The notes below the pieces were generated by a model that worked only from the letters and a program-made list of their open reading frames with translations, did no database searches and was not told where the DNA came from. A stretch of 64,000 nt of DNA from assembly GCF_013364235.1 (NCBI RefSeq), contig NZ_CP054919.1:1-64000 (forward strand), read 5' to 3'. How positions within the stretch are numbered: the stretch's first letter is position 1; every line of letters begins with the position of its first letter. Shown here piece after piece: positions 46,455-55,870 of the stretch. The stretch is from Kitasatospora sp. NA04385 (lineage in GTDB: Bacteria; Actinomycetota; Actinomycetes; Streptomycetales; Streptomycetaceae). The translations under genes and the position numbers were made by a program.

Positions 46455-46530
46455 TTGAGGGCGAGTGACAGTCAAGCGCACCCGTAATACCCTCTAACCA
46501 ACAGTCGGCCGGAACCAAGGGGACGAGCAC

Positions 46531-47190
46531 ATGGCCACCGCTGGCAAGGAGACCCCGCGCGAGCGCTACCGCGCCCAGCTGCGCGCCGAGATCAAGCAGC
46601 ACGCCTGGGAGCAGATCGCCGCCTCCGGCGCCGCGGGCCTGTCCCTCAACGCCATCGCCAAGCAGATCGGCGTCAGCGGCCCCGCCCTCTACCGCTACTT
46701 CGCCGGCCGTGACGAACTGATCACCGAACTGGTCCGCGACGCCTACCGCAGCCTCGCCGACGCCGTCCGCACCGCCGCCGCCTCCGGTGCCGACCCCACC
46801 GGCCTGGGCCTCGCCCTGCGCGCCTGGGCGCTGGCCGACCCGCAGCGCTACTTCCTCGTCTACGGCACCCCCGTCCCCGGCTACCGCGCGCCGGACGACA
46901 CCACGGCGATCGCCGCCGAGATCATGGGCACCCTCCTGGACGCCTTCCGGTCCCCGCCGCCCCGGGGCGACGACGCCGACCGTCCCGGCGCCCGGCTGGA
47001 GGCCCACCTCGCCGAACACCGCCACTGGGCCGGCGACCACCCCGCCCCGCCCGCCGCCCTCCGCCGCGCCCTGCACTTCTGGACCCGGCTCCACGGCGTC
47101 CTCTCCCTCGAACTCGCGGGCCACTTCACCGGCATGGGCCTCGACCCCGCCGAGCTCTACGCCGAGGAACTGCGGAGCCTCGACCGGTAG
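46531..47190 (+). CDS. TetR/AcrR-family regulator
   Basis: 219 residues with HTH AGLSLNAIAKQIGVSGPALY, YRYFAGRDELI. The C-terminal domain is of the WHG/TetR_C kind (FLVYGTPVPGY; ALHFWTRLHGVLSLELAGHF). ATG at 46531 after AAGGGG. Divergent reductase and shared operator suggest autoregulated control of that gene. Confidence 0.85.
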   Translation: MATAGKETPRERYRAQLRAEIKQHAWEQIAASGAAGLSLNAIAKQIGVSGPALYRYFAGRDELITELVRDAYRSLADAVRTAAASGADPTGLGLALRAWALADPQRYFLVYGTPVPGYRAPDDTTAIAAEIMGTLLDAFRSPPPRGDDADRPGARLEAHLAEHRHWAGDHPAPPAALRRALHFWTRLHGVLSLELAGHFTGMGLDPAELYAEELRSLDR

Positions 47191-47366
47191 TCGCCCCGGC
47201 CCGCCCCGGCCGGGTCCGGTCCGGGTGCACCGGAGCTCCGGTCGAGTCGCCGCCCCGGGTCGCGGCCCCGGCGGACCGCTGCCGCCGTTCGCCGGTTCCT
47301 TACCGATCGGTGACACCACCGGCCGGTCGCCGGGTTCCGGACCTGCGGGTGGGTAGCGTCGTGGGG

Positions 47367-48422
47367 ATGAAGATCCTGGTGACGGGCGGGGCCGGTTTCA
47401 TCGGCTCCGCGGTGGTCGGTGCGCTGCTCGCGGGCGGCCACGAGGTGCGGGTGCTGGACGCGCTGCTCCCGGCGGTGCACCCCTCGGGGCTGCCGTCGGC
47501 GGTGCCCGAGGGCGCGGAGTTCCGGCACGGGGACGTGCGGGACGCGGCGGCGGTGGAGGCCGCGCTGGACGGGGTGTCGGCGGTCTGCCACCAGGCGGCG
47601 ATGGTCGGGCTGGGCGTCGACCTGGACGACGCTCCCGCGTACGCCGGGTGCAACGACCTGGGCACCGCCGTGCTGCTCTCCGCGATGGCCCGGCGCGGGG
47701 TGCGGGACCTGGTGCTGGCCGGGTCGATGGTGGTGTACGGCGAGGGCGCGTACCGCTGCGGCGCGCACGGGCCAGTGGCGCCCGGGCCGCGCCGGGCGGC
47801 GGACCTGGACGCGGGCCGGTTCGAGCCGCCGTGCCCGGTGTGCGGCGAGCCGCTGCTGCCCGGCCTGGTCGCGGAGGACGCCCCCGCCGACCCGCGCAAC
47901 GTGTACGCGGCGACGAAGCTGGCCCAGGAACACCTGGCCTCCGCCTGGGCCCGGGCCTGCGGCGGCCGGGTCCTGACGCTGCGTTACCACAACGTGTACG
48001 GGCCGGGCATGCCGCGCGACACCCCGTACGCGGGGGTGGCCTCGCTGTTCCGCTCGGCGCTGGCGCGCGGCGAGGCCCCGCGGGTGTTCGAGGACGGCGG
48101 CCAGCGCCGCGACTTCGTGCACGTCGCCGACGTGGCGGCGGCCAACGCGGCGGCGCTGGCGGCACTGGCCGCCCGCCCCTCGGGCAGCGCGCGGGCGTAC
48201 AACGTGGGCAGCGGCGAGGTCCGCACCGTGGGCGACCTGGCCCGGGCGCTGGCGGCGGCGTGCGGCGGCCCGGCGCCGGTGGTGACGGGCGAGTACCGCC
48301 TCGGCGACGTCCGGCACGTGACGGCGGACTCCGCGCGGCTGCGGGCGGAGCTCGACTGGCGGCCCCGGGTGGCGTTCGAGAACGGAATGACCGAGTTCGC
48401 GGCGGCCCCGCAACGCGCCTGA
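47367..48422 (+). CDS. NAD-dependent nucleotide-sugar epimerase/dehydratase
   Basis: 351 residues starting MKILVTGGAGFIGSAVVGAL (NAD motif). Catalytic YAATK at about 182 with SMVVYG; sugar-binding end NVGSGEVRTVGDLA. An insertion at residues 125-170 carries four Cys (YRCGAHGP; PPCPVCGEPL), probably a zinc site. TAGCGT lies seven bases before the ATG, the spacing of a leaderless promoter -10. It opens the glycosyl/redox cluster and may supply the sugar for the GT genes. Confidence 0.8.
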   Translation: MKILVTGGAGFIGSAVVGALLAGGHEVRVLDALLPAVHPSGLPSAVPEGAEFRHGDVRDAAAVEAALDGVSAVCHQAAMVGLGVDLDDAPAYAGCNDLGTAVLLSAMARRGVRDLVLAGSMVVYGEGAYRCGAHGPVAPGPRRAADLDAGRFEPPCPVCGEPLLPGLVAEDAPADPRNVYAATKLAQEHLASAWARACGGRVLTLRYHNVYGPGMPRDTPYAGVASLFRSALARGEAPRVFEDGGQRRDFVHVADVAAANAAALAALAARPSGSARAYNVGSGEVRTVGDLARALAAACGGPAPVVTGEYRLGDVRHVTADSARLRAELDWRPRVAFENGMTEFAAAPQRA

Positions 48423-48663
48423 CGGCGACGGGGAGACCAAGGAGCCGAGGGCCCGGGCATGAAGCCTGAGCCGGACGGACCGGGGCCGGTGGCAGGACCG
48501 GGGCAGATGGCGGAACGGGATCGGCCCCGTCGACGGGCGGGCCCGGCGAAGCCGCAGGCCGGTCGGCCGGGGACGTCCCCGGCGGACCGCGCCGAGCGGG
48601 TATCCGGGCCGACCGCGACACCGGGACCAGCCGCCCTCCCCCGCCTGGTTCTTCCCGCCAAGG

Positions 48664-48687
48664 CCCCGCCCCGGACGCGGGGCGGGG
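48664..48687. terminator. Terminator between epimerase and kinase
   Basis: CCCCGCCCCG and CGGGGCGGGG, 10-bp stem, four-base loop. Confidence 0.65.
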
Positions 48688-48698
48688 GGCTCGCGGTG

Positions 48699-49847
48699 TC
48701 AGGCTCGGCGGGCGGTCGGGAGGGTGATCTCGAAGCAGCAGCCGCCGTCGACGTTGCGGACCCGGGCCCGGCCGTCGTGGGCCTCGACGATGCCGCGGAC
48801 GATGGCGAGTCCGAGTCCGGCGCCGCTGTCGGCGGTGTCGGGGGCGCCGGGGGCGGACGGGAGGGGGGTGCGGGCGGGGGTGCCGCGCCAGCCGGTCTCG
48901 AAGACCCGGGGCAGGTCGGGCTCCGGGATGCCGCCGCAGCCGTCGGTGACGGCGAGCACGACGGCGTCGGCCTCCCGGCGGGTGGAGACGGCGACCACGC
49001 CGTCGGGCGGGGTGGCGCGGATGGCGTTGACCAGCAGGTTGCCGATCACCCGGGTGATCTCCCGGGGGTCGGCCTCGACGGGGGCGGCGTCGCCCGGCCG
49101 TCCTTCGAGGCGTACGCCGCGCTGCCGGGCCAGCGGGTGGGCCCCGGCCAGCGCGTCGTCGACCAGGTCGTGCAGGGAGACCCGGGAGACGGTGAGGGAG
49201 AGCGCACCGGCCTGGATCCGGGAGAGTTCGAACAGGTCGTCGACCATGCCGGTGAGGCGCTCGACCTCGGTGCGGATCCGGGCGAGGTAGCGTTCGGGCT
49301 GCTCGGCGACGCCGTCCTCCAGGGCCTCGGCCATCGCGCGCAGGCCGGCCAGCGGGGTGCGCAGGTCGTGCGAGATCCAGGCGATGAGTTCGCGCCGGGA
49401 GGCGTCCAACGCCTGTTCCCTGGAACGGGATTCGGAGAGCCGGGCGCTGGTGGCGGCGAGTTCGGCGCTGACGGCGGCCAGTTCCCGCCCGAGCGGCCGG
49501 TCCGGCGGGGTGAATCCGGTGTCACCGCCGACGGTGCGGGCGGCCACCGCCAGGGCCCGGCCGCCCGCGGTGACCTGGCGGCCGAGCAGCGCGGCGGTGA
49601 GCAGCGCGACCACCGAGGCCATCGCCAGCACGGTGACGACCACGCCGAGGTCGTGGTGGGAGAGGAACATCGCCTGGGCGACCGCGAACGTGCCGGAGGT
49701 GACGGCGAGGACGCTGACCACGGCGACGGCGAACAGGGTGAGCGCCAGCGAGCGGCGGCGCAGCAGCCGCAGCGCGGCCAGGCCGAGCAGTCCGGCGGCG
49801 GCGGCGCCGAGCGCGGCGAACAGGGCGATCAGCAGCAGGTCCTTCAC
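48699..49847 (-). CDS. Two-component sensor histidine kinase
   Basis: 382 residues. Two or three helices (LLIALFAALGAAAAGLLGLA; TLFAVAVVSVLAVTSGTF) are followed by HAMP-like and HisKA sequence with the phospho-His in WISHDLRTPLAGLRA, N-box NLLVNAIRATPP, G1 TDGCGGIPE and G2 GAGLGLAIVRGIV. There is no large external sensor domain, so it probably reads the membrane or its own helices. It overlaps the response-regulator stop by four bases (ATGA). Confidence 0.9.
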   Translation of the reverse strand: MKDLLLIALFAALGAAAAGLLGLAALRLLRRRSLALTLFAVAVVSVLAVTSGTFAVAQAMFLSHHDLGVVVTVLAMASVVALLTAALLGRQVTAGGRALAVAARTVGGDTGFTPPDRPLGRELAAVSAELAATSARLSESRSREQALDASRRELIAWISHDLRTPLAGLRAMAEALEDGVAEQPERYLARIRTEVERLTGMVDDLFELSRIQAGALSLTVSRVSLHDLVDDALAGAHPLARQRGVRLEGRPGDAAPVEADPREITRVIGNLLVNAIRATPPDGVVAVSTRREADAVVLAVTDGCGGIPEPDLPRVFETGWRGTPARTPLPSAPGAPDTADSGAGLGLAIVRGIVEAHDGRARVRNVDGGCCFEITLPTARRA

Positions 49848-50632
49848 GCCGCACCGCCCTCCGCCGGGACGACCGGGACGACCGGACCCGCCTGGACTGC
49901 CGGGTCGTAGCGGTAGCCGACGCCCCAGACCGTGCTGATCAGCGCGGGCGCGCCGGGGTCGTCCTCGATCTTCTCGCGCAGGCGGCGGACGTGGACGGTG
50001 ACGGTCGACAGGTCGCCGAAGTCCCAGCCCCAGACGCGCTGCATCAGCTCCTGCCGGGAGAACACCGTCCCGGGGTGGCGGAGCAGGAACGCGAGCAGGT
50101 CGAACTCCCGGCTGGTGAGCGGGAGTTCACGGTCGGACCGGTGCGCGCGGCGGGCCCGCGGGTCGATCGCCAGGTGGCCGGAGCGCAGCGGCTGCGCCGG
50201 GGCGGCGGACGCAGCGGACGCGGCGGTGCGGGCGCGGCGCAGGATCGACTGGACGCGCAGGACGAGCTCGCGCGGGCTGAACGGCTTGGTGACGTAGTCG
50301 TCCGCGCCGAGTTCGAGACCCAGTACGCGGTCGGCCTCGTCGCCCTTGGCGGTGAGCAGCACCACCGGCAGGTCGGACCGGTCCGGGCGGGCGCGCAAGC
50401 GGCGCAGCACCTCCAGGCCGTCGAGGCCGGGCAACATCAGGTCGAGGACGAGCAGGTCGGGGCGGTGGCGTTCGGCCAGGTCGAGTCCGCGCTGCCCGTC
50501 CTCGGCCCGGTCGACCAGGTGACCGGCCCGGGTGAGGTAGCCGGCCACCACCTCGGCGACGGTCGGGTCGTCGTCGACGACCAGGATGCGGGCGGGCTCC
50601 GGCGGCTCGGCGGGGGCGGGGCTGTGGTTCAC
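49844..50632 (-). CDS. OmpR-type response regulator
   Basis: 262 residues. Receiver acids DDD at 20-22, phospho-Asp D64 in LLVLDLMLPGLDG, Lys116 in VTKPFSP. The winged HTH ends in STVTVHVRRLREKIE, QLISTVWGVGYRYDP-type. Direct repeats CCGTACG-N4-CCGTAAG (11-bp spacing) lie in the divergent intergenic region, the expected mode for OmpR-type binding, so it probably controls itself and the divergent GT operon. Confidence 0.9.
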   Translation of the reverse strand: MNHSPAPAEPPEPARILVVDDDPTVAEVVAGYLTRAGHLVDRAEDGQRGLDLAERHRPDLLVLDLMLPGLDGLEVLRRLRARPDRSDLPVVLLTAKGDEADRVLGLELGADDYVTKPFSPRELVLRVQSILRRARTAASAASAAPAQPLRSGHLAIDPRARRAHRSDRELPLTSREFDLLAFLLRHPGTVFSRQELMQRVWGWDFGDLSTVTVHVRRLREKIEDDPGAPALISTVWGVGYRYDPAVQAGPVVPVVPAEGGAA

Positions 50633-50690
50633 CCGCCCGAGGATACGAGCGCGGGGGCGTCGGCGGCTGCGGCCCGGGCCCGCGTTCGGG

Positions 50691-50794
50691 TTCCGTAAGA
50701 TCCGCCGGACCTGCCGGACCTGCCGGACAGGCCGGATGCGCCGGACCCGCAGCCCGGCCGCGGGTGCACGGGTGCGCCGTACGACTTCCGTAAG
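50691..50794. promoter_or_regulatory. Direct-repeat site for the response regulator
   Basis: CCGTACG (50777) and CCGTAAG (50788) are 11 bp apart; another CCGTAAG is at 50693. The paired site ends 47 bases before the GT start. TAGCGT seven bases before the GTG at 50842 is a leaderless -10 candidate. Confidence 0.55.
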
Positions 50795-50841
50795 GGCGCG
50801 GCTCGGCCGCGGCGGGGGCGGGCGTGGTTAGCGTGGCGGTC

Positions 50842-52199
50842 GTGACTCCTCCTCTTCTCCCGTCCGCTCTCCTCCCGTCCACGGAATCGGTGGACGTGGT
50901 GCTGCCCTGCCTGGACGAGGCCCGGGCGCTGCCCTGGGTGCTGGGCCGGATTCCGGCCCGCTGGCGGGCGATCGTGGTCGACAACGGTTCGCGGGACGGT
51001 TCGGCGCGGATCGCGGCCGACCTGGGCGCGACGGTGGTGCCGGAGCCGCGCCGCGGGTTCGGCGCGGCCTGCCACGCCGGGCTGCTGGCGGCCGACGCCG
51101 AGCTGGTGTGCTTCCTGGACTGCGACGGGTCGCTGGACCCGGCGCAGTTGCCCCGGGTGGTCGGTCCGGTGGCGGCGGGGACGGCCGACCTGGTGCTGGG
51201 ACGGCGGCGGCCGACCTCGTTCGGGGCGTGGCCGCCGCACGCCCGGCTGGCGAACCTGGTGCTGGCCCGGCGGCTGCGCGCGCTGACGGGCGCCGAGCTG
51301 CACGACCTGGGGCCGATGCGGGCGGCGCGCCGGGAGCGGCTGCTGGCGCTGGGGCTGGGCGACCGGCGCTCGGGCTACCCGCTGGAGACGGTGCTGTCGG
51401 CGTCGGCCGCCGGGATGCGGATCGCCGAGGTACCGGTCGACTACCGCCCGCGGGCGGGCCGTTCGAAGGTGACCGGGACGGTGCGCGGCACCCGGCAGGC
51501 GGTGCGCGACATGCGCGCGGTGCTCGCGGCCCCGCCGCCGACCCTGCTGCTGGTCTCCAAGGCACCGGCGCCCGGCCGCTCGAAGACCCGGCTGACCCCG
51601 GCGTTCAGCCCGGAGCAGGCCGCCGACCTGGCCGAGGCCGCCCTCGCCGACACCCTGGCCGCGCTCGCCCTCGTCCCGGCCGGTCGGCGCGTGCTGGTGC
51701 TGGACGGCGAGCCCGGCCGGTGGCTGCCGCCGGGCTGGGAGGTGGTGCCGCAGTGCGGGGGCGGCCTGGACCGCCGGATCGCCGCCGCCTTCGCCCACGC
51801 CGCCCGGATCGCCCCGAGCGCCCCGGCCCTGCTGGTCGGCATGGACACCCCGCAGCTCGACCCGGCCGTCCTCGCGGCGCCGCTGTCGGCCGCCGAACGC
51901 CCGGGCGCCGACGCCTGGTTCGGCCCCGCCGAGGACGGCGGTTTCTGGGCCCTCGGCCTGGCCCGCCCGGACGCCCGCCGCGCCGAGCGGCTGCTGCACG
52001 GCGTGCCGATGTCGACCGCCGACACCGGCCGCCACGTGCTGGACCGGCTGGCGGCGGACGGCCTGGCGGTCCGCGAGCTGCCGACGCTGCTGGACGTGGA
52101 CGGGCCGGAGGACGCCGCCCGGGTCGCCGCGCTGGCGCCCGGCACCCGGTTCGCCGCCCGGCTGCGGAGTTCGCGGCCGCGGCCGGACCGGCCCGGTGA
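50842..52199 (+). CDS. GT2 glycosyltransferase fused to DUF2064
   Basis: GTG at 50842 is favoured because TAGCGT lies seven bases before it. Residues 1-225 are GT2: VDVVLPCLDEARALPWVL, AIVVDNGSRDGSA, LVCFLDCDGSLDP. Residues 230-440 are DUF2064-like (SKAPAPGRSKTRLTP; GPAEDGGFWALGLA). The methyltransferase starts at 52196, four bases before the expected stop, but as read the frame has no stop there and runs to 53028. One base lost or gained between 52140 and 52199 would restore TGA, so the true end is probably 52199. Role: polyprenyl- or lipid-linked sugar transfer. Confidence 0.7.
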
Positions 52200-52960
52200 G
52201 CGGCGCCGCGCGGGTGGGCCTGCCCCGCACGGCGGACGAACGCGCCCGCTCCTCCGCCGCCCCGTCCACCGACACCGCCCAACCCACCGGCACCGGCAGC
52301 ACCCCGCGCACCGGCAGCGCCGAACCGTGGGTGGACGACCCGTTCGGGCGGGCCGTGCGGGCCGGGCAGGGCCCGCTGTGGCTGCGTCGGGCGGACGGCT
52401 CGCGGTTGGCGCTGGAGGTGGAGCGCTGGTGCGCGCCCGCCGACGGGGCGGACCACGGGCTGGTGCTGCGCTGCCTGGGCCTGCCCGCGCCGGTGCTGGA
52501 CCTGGGCTGCGGCCCCGGTCGGCTGGTGGCGGCGCTGCTGGCGGCGGGCGTGCCCGCGCTCGGGGTGGACGTCTGCGCGGCGTCGGTGGAACACACGGCG
52601 GGCCTGGGCGGTCTCGCCCTGCGCCGCTCGGTGTTCGACCGGCTGCCCGCCGAGGGGCGCTGGGGCGGTGTGCTGCTGGCCGACGGCAACCTCGGCATCG
52701 GCGGCGACCCGGCCGCCCTGCTGGCCCGGGCGGGCGCGCTGCTCGCCCCGGGCGGTCTGCTGCTGGTGGAGACCGCGGTGCAGGAGGTCGACGAGGTGGC
52801 GGACGTCCGGGTGGAGGGCCCGGACGGCTGCGGCCCGTCGTTCCGCTGGGCGCGCTGCGGGCCCGCCGCGACGCTGCGGCACGCCCGGACCGCCGGTCTG
52901 GAGCGGGCCGAGCGCTGGACTTCGCACGGCCGCTCGTTCCTGGCGCTGACCCGTCCCTGA
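52196..52960 (+). CDS. SAM-dependent methyltransferase (class I)
   Basis: 254 residues; SAM motif I PVLDLGCGPGRLVAALLA, acidic ALGVDVCAAS, then LLADGNLGIGGDP. ATP- and metal-free class-I fold. Start GTG overlaps the preceding GT gene (GTGAGC). It probably modifies the sugar or lipid handled by the neighbouring transferases. Confidence 0.75.
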   Translation: MSGAARVGLPRTADERARSSAAPSTDTAQPTGTGSTPRTGSAEPWVDDPFGRAVRAGQGPLWLRRADGSRLALEVERWCAPADGADHGLVLRCLGLPAPVLDLGCGPGRLVAALLAAGVPALGVDVCAASVEHTAGLGGLALRRSVFDRLPAEGRWGGVLLADGNLGIGGDPAALLARAGALLAPGGLLLVETAVQEVDEVADVRVEGPDGCGPSFRWARCGPAATLRHARTAGLERAERWTSHGRSFLALTRP

Positions 52961-53069
52961 CACCGGCCCGTCGTCGTCGGCGACCCGTTCCGGACGCCGA
53001 CCCGTCCTTGGCGCCGACCCGTTCCTGACCCCGGCCCGCTCCTGGCGCTGACCCGCTCCGGACGGGACG

Positions 53070-53675
53070 TCAGTCCGGTTCCGCCCACTGCGGGTGCTCG
53101 CGCTCGGCCCACTCCCGGTCGACGGCGCCGGTGCGCATGCCGCGCCGGGCCTCCGGGTCCAGGTACGCCATCCACAGGTGGCCGGCCACCACGGCGGCGA
53201 CCGCGAACGCGAACCAGTCGTGGACGAAGGTCGCGCCGGTGCGCCACACCGCGGGCGCGAGGCCGGTGAACCACATCAGCAGGCCGGTCCCGAGCATCAC
53301 CAGCATCGTGCCGAGCGTCCACTGCGCGTACAGCTTCTGCCCGGCGTTGAACTTCCCGGCCGGGCGGGGGCCGATCCGGCGGCGGCGCACGGTGCGCAGC
53401 CAGGTGCGGTCGGCGGCGGTGAAGCGGCCGAGGCGGGCGGCGTCGCGGCGCATCGCCCGGGTGGCCAGGGCGAGCAGCAGCGGGAGGGGCAGCAGCAGGC
53501 CGCTCCACTCGTGCACCGCGGCCACCAGCCTGCGGCGGCCGACGAGTTGGGCGAGCGGCGGCAGGTAGAGGCAGGCGGCGGTGGCCAGGCAGGTGAGCAT
53601 CAGCGCGGCGGTGGCGCGGTGGGCCCACCGCTGGGCGGGGGCGAAGCGCGGGCGGCGGTCAGGAGGTCGGGGCAT
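53070..53675 (-). CDS. Cytochrome b-type membrane protein
   Basis: 201 residues with four helices and heme-ligand-type His: AVHEWSGLLLPLPLLLAL, KFNAGQKLYAQWTLGTMLV, VHDWFAFAVAAVVAGHLWM. Formate-dehydrogenase gamma/cytochrome b561-like. It overlaps the molybdopterin gene by 17 bases, and the two probably form one redox pair, passing electrons between membrane quinone and the Mo enzyme. Confidence 0.75.
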   Translation of the reverse strand: MPRPPDRRPRFAPAQRWAHRATAALMLTCLATAACLYLPPLAQLVGRRRLVAAVHEWSGLLLPLPLLLALATRAMRRDAARLGRFTAADRTWLRTVRRRRIGPRPAGKFNAGQKLYAQWTLGTMLVMLGTGLLMWFTGLAPAVWRTGATFVHDWFAFAVAAVVAGHLWMAYLDPEARRGMRTGAVDREWAEREHPQWAEPD

Positions 53676-54381
53676 CGTCGCGTCCGTTCGACCGGCCGAC
53701 CCAGGCGTCCACGTCGTAGCCGAGCCGTTCCCAGTAGCCGGGGCGGACGGTGTCGGTGACGGTGATGGAGGACAGCCACTTGGCGGACTTGTAGAAGTAC
53801 ATCGGGGCGACGTACAGGCGCACCGGGCCGCCGTGGGCGTGGCCGATGGGCCGGTCCTGCATCCGCAGCGCCACCAGGACGTCGTCGCGGCGGGCCTGTT
53901 CCAGCGTCAGGCTCTCGGTGTAGGCGCCGTCGAAGCAGCCGAAGCTCACCGCGCGGCCCTCCGGCCGCACCCCGGCCGCGTCCAGCAGCGCGGACAGCGG
54001 GACGCCCTCGAACGGGGTGGCGGGCACCCGCCAGCCGGTGACGCACTGCACGTCGTGCACCAGGCGGTGCTGGGTGAGTGCCCGCAGGTCGGCGAGGCGC
54101 AGGGTGGTGGGCCGCTCCACCAGGCCGTCGACGGTGAGGGTGTAGTCGTCCTCACCGCGTTCGGGCACCGAAGCGGTCACCGAGTAGTACCGGAACCCGC
54201 CTCCGCCGGGCAGCGCCTGGCTCAGCCCGGTCGGGTCGTTGCGCACCAGCGCGTCCTGGGCGCGTTGCAGCCAGGGCCCGGCAGCCACCCCGGCCGCGCC
54301 GAGGCCGAGCAGTCCGAGCACCACCCGGCGGCCCACCGGGGCGCCGCGCCGTTCGTCGTCGTTGTCGTTGTCGTCGTCCAC
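53659..54381 (-). CDS. Molybdopterin oxidoreductase, MsrP-like, exported
   Basis: 240 residues. RRVVLGLLGLGAAGVAAGPW is an RR-type (Tat-like) signal anchor. The SUOX domain has VHDVQCVTGWRVPATPFEGV (Mo ligand Cys) and the final GGPVRLYVAPMYFYKSAKW. Paired with the adjacent cytochrome b, as in MsrPQ methionine-sulfoxide reductases. Direct repeats CCGTCAG/CCGTCAT lie 50 bases upstream. Confidence 0.75.
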   Translation of the reverse strand: MDDDNDNDDERRGAPVGRRVVLGLLGLGAAGVAAGPWLQRAQDALVRNDPTGLSQALPGGGGFRYYSVTASVPERGEDDYTLTVDGLVERPTTLRLADLRALTQHRLVHDVQCVTGWRVPATPFEGVPLSALLDAAGVRPEGRAVSFGCFDGAYTESLTLEQARRDDVLVALRMQDRPIGHAHGGPVRLYVAPMYFYKSAKWLSSITVTDTVRPGYWERLGYDVDAWVGRSNGRDDAPTS

Positions 54382-54430
54382 GGGACGATTCGACCAGCCC
54401 CGGCCGCCGCTGCCCAGGGCCGGGGGCGAA

Positions 54431-54448
54431 CCGTCAGACTTCCGTCAT
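54431..54448. promoter_or_regulatory. Direct-repeat site upstream of the MsrP-like gene
   Basis: CCGTCAG at 54431 and CCGTCAT at 54442, 11 bp apart, overlapping the end of the GT87 gene, 50 bases before the MsrP-like start. Confidence 0.5.
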
Positions 54449-55783
54449 CTGTGCGCGGGGCGACCGGACCGGCCGGGCGGCCCGCAGCAGGGCCGTCAGC
54501 AGGACTACCAACAGGGCGGTTCCGTAGGCGAGTTGCTGCACCCGGCTGCCGCCCGCCAGGTACAGCAGCTGCCCGGCGGCGGGCACCGCCAGCCACTCCC
54601 AGCGGCCGTCGAGGGCGGCCAGCGCCACCACCAGCAGCCCGTACCAGGGGTAGGCGGGGGCGGCCAGCAGCAGCGCCCCGCCCGTCACCAGCAGCGCGCC
54701 CCGCCAGGGCCGCGCCGGGTCGCCGTGCCGCAGCACCCGCCACACCAGCGCGGCGAGCAGCGCCGCCCCGGCCCACGGCGCGAGCCGGTCGGGCAGCACC
54801 AGGCGCAGCAGGCCGAACCGCTCCAGGTGGCCCTGCTGGTAGCCCTCCTCGCGGAGGTAGCCGGGCAGGTAGCCCAGGACCCCCGCGCCGGACGCCGCCA
54901 CGTACGGCAGGTAGGAGAGGACGAACACCCCGGCGGCGGTGGCGGGCAGCACCAGGTCGGCGCGGGTCGGGCGGCGGGAGAGTGCACCCGACAGCGCGCC
55001 CGGCAGGACCAGCGCGGGCAGCAGTTTCACCGCCGTCGCCGCGCCCAGGGCGGCGCCGCCCGCCAGGGTCCGGCCGCGGGCCGTCCAGCCCAGGCCGGTC
55101 ACCGCCAGCAGTGCGCCCAGGGTGTCGACGTGCGCGTCGTTGACCGCCCACACCGCGACGCCCGGGCACCAGGCCCACAGCGCGGCCCGCCGCCGCCCGC
55201 CCGTCACGGCCAGCAGCACGCCGGTGGTGGCCACCGCGAGCACCGCCCCGGCGGCCTGCGCGACCCGCACGCCGTCGCCGAACGGGCGCTGGGCCAGGAA
55301 CCAGGCCTCCGCCAGCGGCGGGTAGACGGTGTGCACGGCGGGCCGGTTGATCCGGGTGCACGCCCCGTCGGCGGTGCGCCGCTCGTCCCACCCCGTGCAG
55401 CCGCCGCCGTCCGGGAAGCGGCCCGCATCGCGCAGCCGCGCCAGCGCCGGGTCCTCGGGGGTGCGGGCGTACGGGGAGACGCCCGCCGCCTGCACCTTCC
55501 CGTCCCAGCCGTAGCGGTAGGCGTCGTCGCTGGTCCGCGGCGGGGCGAGCAGTCCGACCGCGGCGACCAGCACGCCGCCGGCCAGCACCAGCCGGGCCAC
55601 CTGCCGCTGCGGCACCCGGCGCAGCGCGAGCAGGGACAGCGCGAACAGGACGGCGTCGGCGGCGTACCAGCCGTACAGCGGCGGGCGGTTGCCGAGGGTG
55701 CCGCCGGTGGTGAGGGTCAGCGCGAGGCAGCCGGCCAGGGCGGTGACGGCGAGGACGCAGAGCAGGGCGGGGCGGGCGATCAC
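54434..55783 (-). CDS. GT87/DUF2029-type membrane glycosyltransferase
   Basis: 449 residues from GTG 55783 with about 10 helices. The external loop has SDDAYRYGWDGKVQAAGVSP, typical of DUF2029 mannosyltransferases, then LATTGGGTL- and LLPALVLPGALS-type helices; the C-terminus is RSPRAQMTEV. The family uses polyprenyl-phosphate sugars outside the membrane. Its position between the Mo genes suggests envelope glycan work shared with the GT2 gene. Confidence 0.8.
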   Translation of the reverse strand: MIARPALLCVLAVTALAGCLALTLTTGGTLGNRPPLYGWYAADAVLFALSLLALRRVPQRQVARLVLAGGVLVAAVGLLAPPRTSDDAYRYGWDGKVQAAGVSPYARTPEDPALARLRDAGRFPDGGGCTGWDERRTADGACTRINRPAVHTVYPPLAEAWFLAQRPFGDGVRVAQAAGAVLAVATTGVLLAVTGGRRRAALWAWCPGVAVWAVNDAHVDTLGALLAVTGLGWTARGRTLAGGAALGAATAVKLLPALVLPGALSGALSRRPTRADLVLPATAAGVFVLSYLPYVAASGAGVLGYLPGYLREEGYQQGHLERFGLLRLVLPDRLAPWAGAALLAALVWRVLRHGDPARPWRGALLVTGGALLLAAPAYPWYGLLVVALAALDGRWEWLAVPAAGQLLYLAGGSRVQQLAYGTALLVVLLTALLRAARPVRSPRAQMTEV

Positions 55784-55870
55784 CGCCCCACCCTCGCACC
55801 GCCGGGTGCCCGCGCGGCGGCGGCTCGGTGCGCCGTCCGGGTTCCGTAAGCACTTCGCCCGGCACCGGCG

